From DATAGZ01 sp036263455 (lineage in GTDB: Bacteria > Pseudomonadota > Alphaproteobacteria > Dongiales > Dongiaceae): a stretch of 64,000 nt of DNA. The notes below the pieces were generated by a model that worked only from the letters and a program-made list of their open reading frames with translations, ran no database searches and was not told the DNA's origin. The stretch is taken from contig DATAGZ010000009.1 of the NCBI GenBank assembly GCA_036263455.1, positions 32,542-96,541 of the forward strand, in the 5' to 3' direction. Shown here piece by piece: positions 63,501 through 64,000 of this stretch. The first letter of the stretch is position 1, and every line of letters starts with the position of its first letter. The position numbers and the translations under genes were made by a program.

Positions 63501-63768
63501 CATTATTGATGAAAAGAGACCCCGTGCTCGTCTGGGAGCGGGTGAGATTCGCCTGACCGAAACTGGACCCATTCGTCACGCTGAATAGGAGGTTGGTGTT
63601 TCCGGTCACGGTCCCGGAATAGGTGACGGGCGTGGCCGAATTCTGAATGACGCAGGTGGTATCGGTCAGACATTGCGCTTGGGCATTCGGGGTAAATCCC
63701 GCGCCGGCACCGATAGTTGCGCAGGCGAGCGCAAGCTGCCAAGATTTGGCGGTTATCCAATTTTTCAT
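51544..63768 (-). CDS. Giant autotransporter adhesin with repetitive passenger
   Basis: A 4,074-residue type Va secreted protein. Residues 1-31 are a signal peptide (cleavage near NAQA-Q). Residues ~35-3550 form a beta-helix passenger built of PATR-like strands such as GAGTLVLSSANTYTGGTTVT, rich in Gly, Thr, Asn and Leu, with scattered cysteine pairs. An Ala-rich helix (RLEEAAAAAAAAGNAAAAQ) and a linker near 3580-3780 follow, and the last ~290 residues are the 12-strand beta barrel ending in SGIGFTW. It should be displayed on the cell surface for adhesion or aggregation. Large internal duplications are listed separately. A -35/-10 pair lies just upstream, with GGGGG before the ATG. Confidence 0.93.
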   Translation of the reverse strand: MKNWITAKSWQLALACATIGAGAGFTPNAQAQCLTDTTCVIQNSATPVTYSGTVTGNTNLLFSVTNGSSFGQANLTRSQTSTGSLFINNGILGIASGQSLNFSSVNVGTSGNGGPAQSTAARLDLMSNYQLGGQNATVALTLTRGNGQNGTVLLGALNGAGVNLDIGSLSGNGAVLVGAGGRLRVGFGNGDSNFSGLINASGLNFGQGTVEKVGNGRLTLTAVNGYGSTVVSGGVLALSGSGTTVTGSLGQGSISLNGGTLDIDATNLNGATRTTQLSTFLAGRSLNLTSAGGGFEAVTGHTIQIDQTLTNSGAQSNGNLSVSGNGIVNINAAQNYKGTTTVSSGILRLSNAGTIGTGGLALAGGTFDLNGLTRTIGALSSSGGNASLNNGALTFGDAASTNFSGNIIGGGSLTKQGAGTFILNGTSDSARIAVTGGTFATGAANRFTNVGSSGTGAIVSVDGGGILALGGDEGNAATHVHTVTLGNATSIGMIGGAGHTFYADQFVLHGGTVTANIEGATLTSDGIVAVSGTSQSNGGTLNVTGGRLALLGQNGATIVSITNGGYLDLTSGNNLLSALAAVTVDGVNGIAHSTLDIGGTSQRFGTLTLSNGGVLLNNGGQGHATFASSNLLSGIITADTGLTTFTKNFDSQNRDRNGSTTPGIAGGEVEVTAAQASVTQADANGGTLVLDTAGGTFTSGHTDLNIGTQDHDAIVRLGANENLGTGTLTLGGATNAGTLTGNATLTANTYHLNNGSVDANLGAGSVRVGDESAGACGNVALNGTSSAGNIDVLCGTLSTSGNHRFTNANLGLNVNGTLSLGGDEAVDTLTGTTGLIDLGTHGLTVHGGEYGGVIAGVGGSLTKDGTGTLVLSSANTYTGGTTVTSGILRLGNGGSFASTGAITVGGGTLDLNGHDQQAGAVTVTSGDISAGGTLRGTSYSLTNDADDPLASIINANLADHDASTATALTAGGSGVNALTGFNTYSGGTTVTDRGLLIGFVFADDPDGTRHSALGTGAVTVEGGSVLWIARNADSLNGDNATLDQAITGEGDIWKFGLGKLTLANAHNDVGGEFDVFAGTLAITGNGTIGANAAVALGNQDINLNGTIDSYVGSLDISGISASALTIGSLESFQFSDDLTAESRTSVTLGDKELLIGGNNSGTTFAGIIRGTSGGTLTKQGTGTFTFAGDGTGLAHLNVTDGTFLAGNETLFYNSSANDAAIAIAVTGSVGHNAIFDIDSTDQFIGSLTSGTGADSDNSQVQLGRDGSLVIEHAIGTFAGSIVDSEGLGYIEVDGGTQILSGANDYGSAYDSSDRAQWTTGVFGATLRANNDRALGSGSLFLSNGTLGLGLDDGGASQNITLANNVFLNGARDTIDVAAGDTGALAGIVRDYSQPSALVKTGMGALVLRGENSFSGGIDLQAGRIAFTTSGASSSGDISADRGTTIQLGQTDTVADNVVQANAYHLTDQGTGTHSFLVDSLDRGELDGTIDDINNGASSGESLTKTGAGTLVLVGDNSYTGGTTINDGTLVATSAAARQGLYATSTALGTGLVQLQGGVLQLGDGSTVAESLRLSNDIDLGTAAPQTIAVNGADFGELNGTISGSAGLTKVGSGYLRLDGQEAFTGGLAIDGGGIYLTNLDFGTTSGAFAANDITLGNASFLAFDANTTGTYRGNISGNGIVYATGNTDIALTGVNTFGASAASLGLAGNERFGTTILTDARVTVTNDNQLGAADAVLDLSTNFADQSVREATLRAGADLTVNRDILLGYIYAPGGNQYGVGGGSIDTNGHTVTINGLIADEQQADSAFTGSRGNLFVDDTSTDRIGRLILTHANTYTGDTVVRGGVLALQGEGTLGGPTSNVLLQGGQIDFDASVQATEQPAVALSTYLGLRRLIFSSGGFEVANNHILDLDRTLSSSNQGGVPSGPFVKSGGGTLLVTAEQTSTGGINIKGGTLQLSGTGTTGADTGAVAIDNGTFDLNGLTRTIGALSAQNTGALALGGGSLTFGDGKDTEFDGTVTGGGTLQKRGSGTFALGGNHNVSGLTALHITNGTVRSVGGDNNFADANSSNDSSVTLDVTGSSLGGQEATFDLNGTLQTIGALTGGRDGAGGADSQVQLGRGGVLDIRHANGEFAGIISDSNGFGRLGIVGGTQILSGANTYGSSWGRNNPFTSATGISGQGTLRVNNDRALGLGSVLLGGTLGLGLDDQGITQNITLDNNVTISGGGTVDVAANDTGTLTGTIRNLNAPSTLTKTGTGKLVLSGTNTYSRVTDIEGGTLIALSEQALGTGDVDNNSALQIGDRAHGTQHVTIGGNYYSAGDTGTLGFVIGSTNASNSHLTVNGTLDLGATATANLLLSDATLTNYTVGNSYDILNWGALNAANCTDAASCAGGAVNNPFANLRVLDSNDNVIRSLVFAQNVSGNDLSLTLAVNRSLGVSNLSDFTHDGGNDTAANGGGAYELGFLGTDLGAGAGTVADYRRLIGETTAGDVVQPGHPVDVTSNANWTIGRRGGGIDVQSADATLTLSGTISDNAADCSGTLPACGSLTFNSLVGGNELNGDANASAGKIIVTGKNTYGDGTIISGGTVVATDVEAQNGNPVAVTALGSGQVQLRGGVLQIGDGDNRISETLQLDNDLDLGTRSQSVAVEGFDLVNLTGALTGTGGLAKQGSGILLVGGDAQLTGGLTVNGGGLFLSGLDLDTQRDFAGNAVSLSADSIFGFFRTNGAYSGAIGGRGYVGIGDSNVTLSGINTQAGRGTIFGASGGELFGTIIFTGGHVGVASDAALGAAGAVLDLSSSADLTDPSNADFATIQAQDNLTIDREIYLGADGGNGQIGGGAIDANGHSVSLNQSVVDESFADPGLAGSTGRLIIEDTSAAGGGSVILNAVGNYTDGTDILSGTLSETVTGATGTGDIRIARGATLDLGGGTRRLVTENNDIVLTNLGHDTAEEEFAQRIYIHAGDTGKIAGRVLEANAGEHLLLDGQSGGRLALDGTIGVSNVTITNGVTVETNGDNHFVAPATNKTAIEVGGIATLSLGGSEDSGGIGNFTLGNSAGGGTVISTGTINGNRFIALRADTYDLREGTIGTVADQINLTGGAISKSGAGTVTVYGRTVGDIDVSGGRLILQNRSRAQNITISSGSVLQILGNDLLNHSSVVGIDGTGSQLDIGTYDETISLLTLTNGGIVRTTGGRLTILGNQTFLDGRIDVDLASAGDLVKGNDGSATGGMVTLNGTTASRNIIVNGGTLATGSARRFTGQNPAVTINGGTLALGGSETIASLSTRAQTTLDLGTNTLTFGDANNTRFDGGQIGRGLLVKRGSGTWTLGGTLQADLSVTGGTTRLGAAERLDDRSALVIDGGTLDTGNYHDTVASVSLRHGGRLTGFWGGLVAGTYDLQDGTVDGNIGRGTLTKSTAGTVALFGHSLAQVVDVDGGLLRLLGDDRLAANAAVTVRNGASLGTATFTNHVGSFTLEDGLVLGGGTVVAPHYELENGTIYGNLGLGAVTKSTAGTVTLFGQALANQLDITGGSLVLGASDRLSRTAAVNVSGGSLAIGATVQDIGVLTLGAGGTLAVDVTPNANGRVNARVIGLNNGTLALRPSVAGYVVGQSYTLLSASDVLVNNGFQLANSGSAFVTFAPAQVGNTVTAQVALVNGAEVTRLEEAAAAAAAAGNAAAAQAAAAAAEEASPYVKVGGNRLQRGVGHYLARGSGSPARTDLSQVVATINTLDAGAARAAYDSIGGASHAGLGTLQARAEGAFQDLLSSRLSLLDPAGRGRGVLRGTALALSGQDFGPGEVQAGGWSKSYGLSEGLGATQRGTISGFEAALSNHTLFGVAMGQSEGSSAQDGISRNLDGLTAALYGKYRSDRGFYVQGALSYGRDNVRSQRRVAFGTLERQANGSLSQESLAGNLEVGRSFALFEDTDREGDRRLDVTLTPHLGVDLAQHFEATLREHGADSLNLNVTQGSRLESHAGGGLSLSLDWHGQGFGLRPYLDVSYLADIGGTRERLSARLGESALDLASQDLPGAQGTLRAGFTLDLDETVLGMKPSLYLDYNGLATSQETRHAVTSGIGFTW
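55060..59112 (-). repeat. Paired duplication A/B inside the autotransporter passenger
   Basis: Segments ~59112-58140 and ~55940-55060 encode ~300 residues each with the same order of elements: LQGGVLQLGDG or LRGGVLQIGDG, DIDLGT or DLDLGT, LAIDGGGIYLTNLD or LTVNGGGLFLSGLD, FGTTILTDARV or FGTIIFTGGHV, a LDLS block, GGSIDTNGHTV or GGAIDANGHSV, and a DDTS or EDTS element. Pair C/D lies before pair A/B each time, so the order C-A then D-B points to duplication of one larger unit. Confidence 0.7.
56935..60010 (-). repeat. Paired duplication C/D inside the autotransporter passenger
   Basis: Two segments, ~60010-59490 and ~57445-56935, encode ~175 residues each that align along their length: both have SQVQLGR, GGTQILSGAN, RVNNDRALG or RANNDRALG, and LGLGLDD...QNITL, then a VDVAA or IDVAAGDTG element. 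They diverge clearly, so the copy is old. Boundaries are by eye. Confidence 0.7.
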
Positions 63769-63788
63769 TTTACCCCCGGGTAAACCGT

Positions 63789-63817
63789 CTTTTAATAAAT
63801 TATAAGCAATCTGTCAA
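63789..63817 (-). promoter_or_regulatory. Promoter of the autotransporter gene
   Basis: Read leftward, a perfect TTGACA (63817-63812) and TAAAAG (63794-63789) lie 17 nt apart; a TATAAT also lies inside the spacer at a shorter distance. The -10 box is ~20 nt from the start codon, and the site lies entirely in the 66-nt gap to the next gene. Confidence 0.6.
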
Positions 63818-63834
63818 ACAAATACGCATTGGGA

Positions 63835-64000
63835 TCACCCGCGCAGCCTTTCGTTTGCGGGATCCCACGGCGAGTCGGCAATGACCGTGGCCGGGTAGCG
63901 GTCCCCCAGCATCTCTATTTCAAGCCTGGTTCCGTGTCCGGCATGCTTGCTATCGACATACGCCATGGCCAGGGACTTGTTCACGGCATAGCCGAAGCCG
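63835..64000 (-). CDS. GcvT-like / dimethylglycine dehydrogenase-like protein, C-terminal fragment
   Basis: The frame is open from base 64000 to a TGA at 63835-63837; 54 residues are visible. The pattern GFGYAVNKSLAMAYVDSKHA, then GTRLEIEMLGDRYPATVIAD and DPANERLRG, is the C-terminal beta-barrel end of aminomethyltransferase-fold proteins. The residues fit the ends of dimethylglycine or sarcosine dehydrogenases as well as of GcvT; the body of the gene is outside the window. It is upstream of and on the same strand as the autotransporter gene, which has its own promoter. Confidence 0.7.
   Translation of the reverse strand, partial: GFGYAVNKSLAMAYVDSKHAGHGTRLEIEMLGDRYPATVIADSPWDPANERLRG

Noticed and set aside
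55729..63588. Very long rightward open frames (up to ~880 codons) opposite the autotransporter gene
   Set aside because: They are antisense to a gene with signal peptide, repeats and beta barrel. Their products are Arg/Ala/Gly-rich without domains and mirror the repeat structure and high GC of the other strand.

Overview
The window is a stretch of alphaproteobacterial chromosome of high GC content. Supporting this are the purC-purS-purQ-purL-bolA-grxD order, the CysN-CysC fusion, HemJ, an HWE-type hybrid histidine kinase, a citramalate synthase followed by TrmJ, and an HpnN hopanoid exporter. Rhizobiales or Rhodospirillales would both fit; the sequence alone does not decide. No tRNA, rRNA, CRISPR array or insertion sequence was recognised.

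Region 1 (1-1135): the end of a GH15-type glycosidase and a solitary molybdate permease gene, modB. Region 2 (1153-15849): a compact short-tailed-phage cassette of about 14.7 kb. One divergent S24-type repressor faces a single leftward transcription unit: Zn-ribbon protein, two small proteins (one with an AT-hook), small and large terminase, portal, scaffold, SU10-type capsid, adaptor, P22 gp10-like protein, tail proteins, tail fibre, holin and two spanins. I find no integrase, no replication gene, no endolysin and no att repeat, and the cassette touches host genes within 6 and 17 nt. Two intrinsic terminators sit in the leaders of the terminase and scaffold genes, each preceded by a promoter-like sequence. 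This makes the cassette a candidate domesticated particle-forming element (gene-transfer-agent-like) with an attenuation or antitermination switch.

Region 3 (15856-18955): hemJ and the sulfate-activation genes cysNC and cysD, all leftward. Region 4 (19153-22451): a bufferin (copper-binding RiPP) locus bufA-bufB-bufC followed by a secreted metallopeptidase. Region 5 (22503-30436): cimA, trmJ, rpsD, the RNA helicase rhlE with a long leader, a YihY-type membrane protein and the hybrid kinase. Region 6 (30473-37719): purine biosynthesis genes with bolA and grxD, an orphan corrinoid protein divergent from hutH, and a DUF1178 gene. Region 7 (37919-44975): copC, copD, hpnN, a GNAT acetyltransferase and gamma-glutamyltransferase. 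Region 8 (45071-51272): benE, nadK and moaA leftward; an unusual thioredoxin-fold/2OG-oxygenase fusion, fdhD, mobA and gloB rightward. Together with modB, the last group gives a molybdenum theme (uptake, cofactor synthesis, cofactor sulfuration). Region 9 (51544-63768): one gene for a 4,074-residue autotransporter adhesin built by large internal duplications. The right edge (63835-64000) holds the C-terminus of a GcvT-like / dimethylglycine dehydrogenase-like protein.

No gene-free stretch exceeds 300 bases; the longest is 51273-51543, described below. All family assignments are from reading the sequence; no database search was run.
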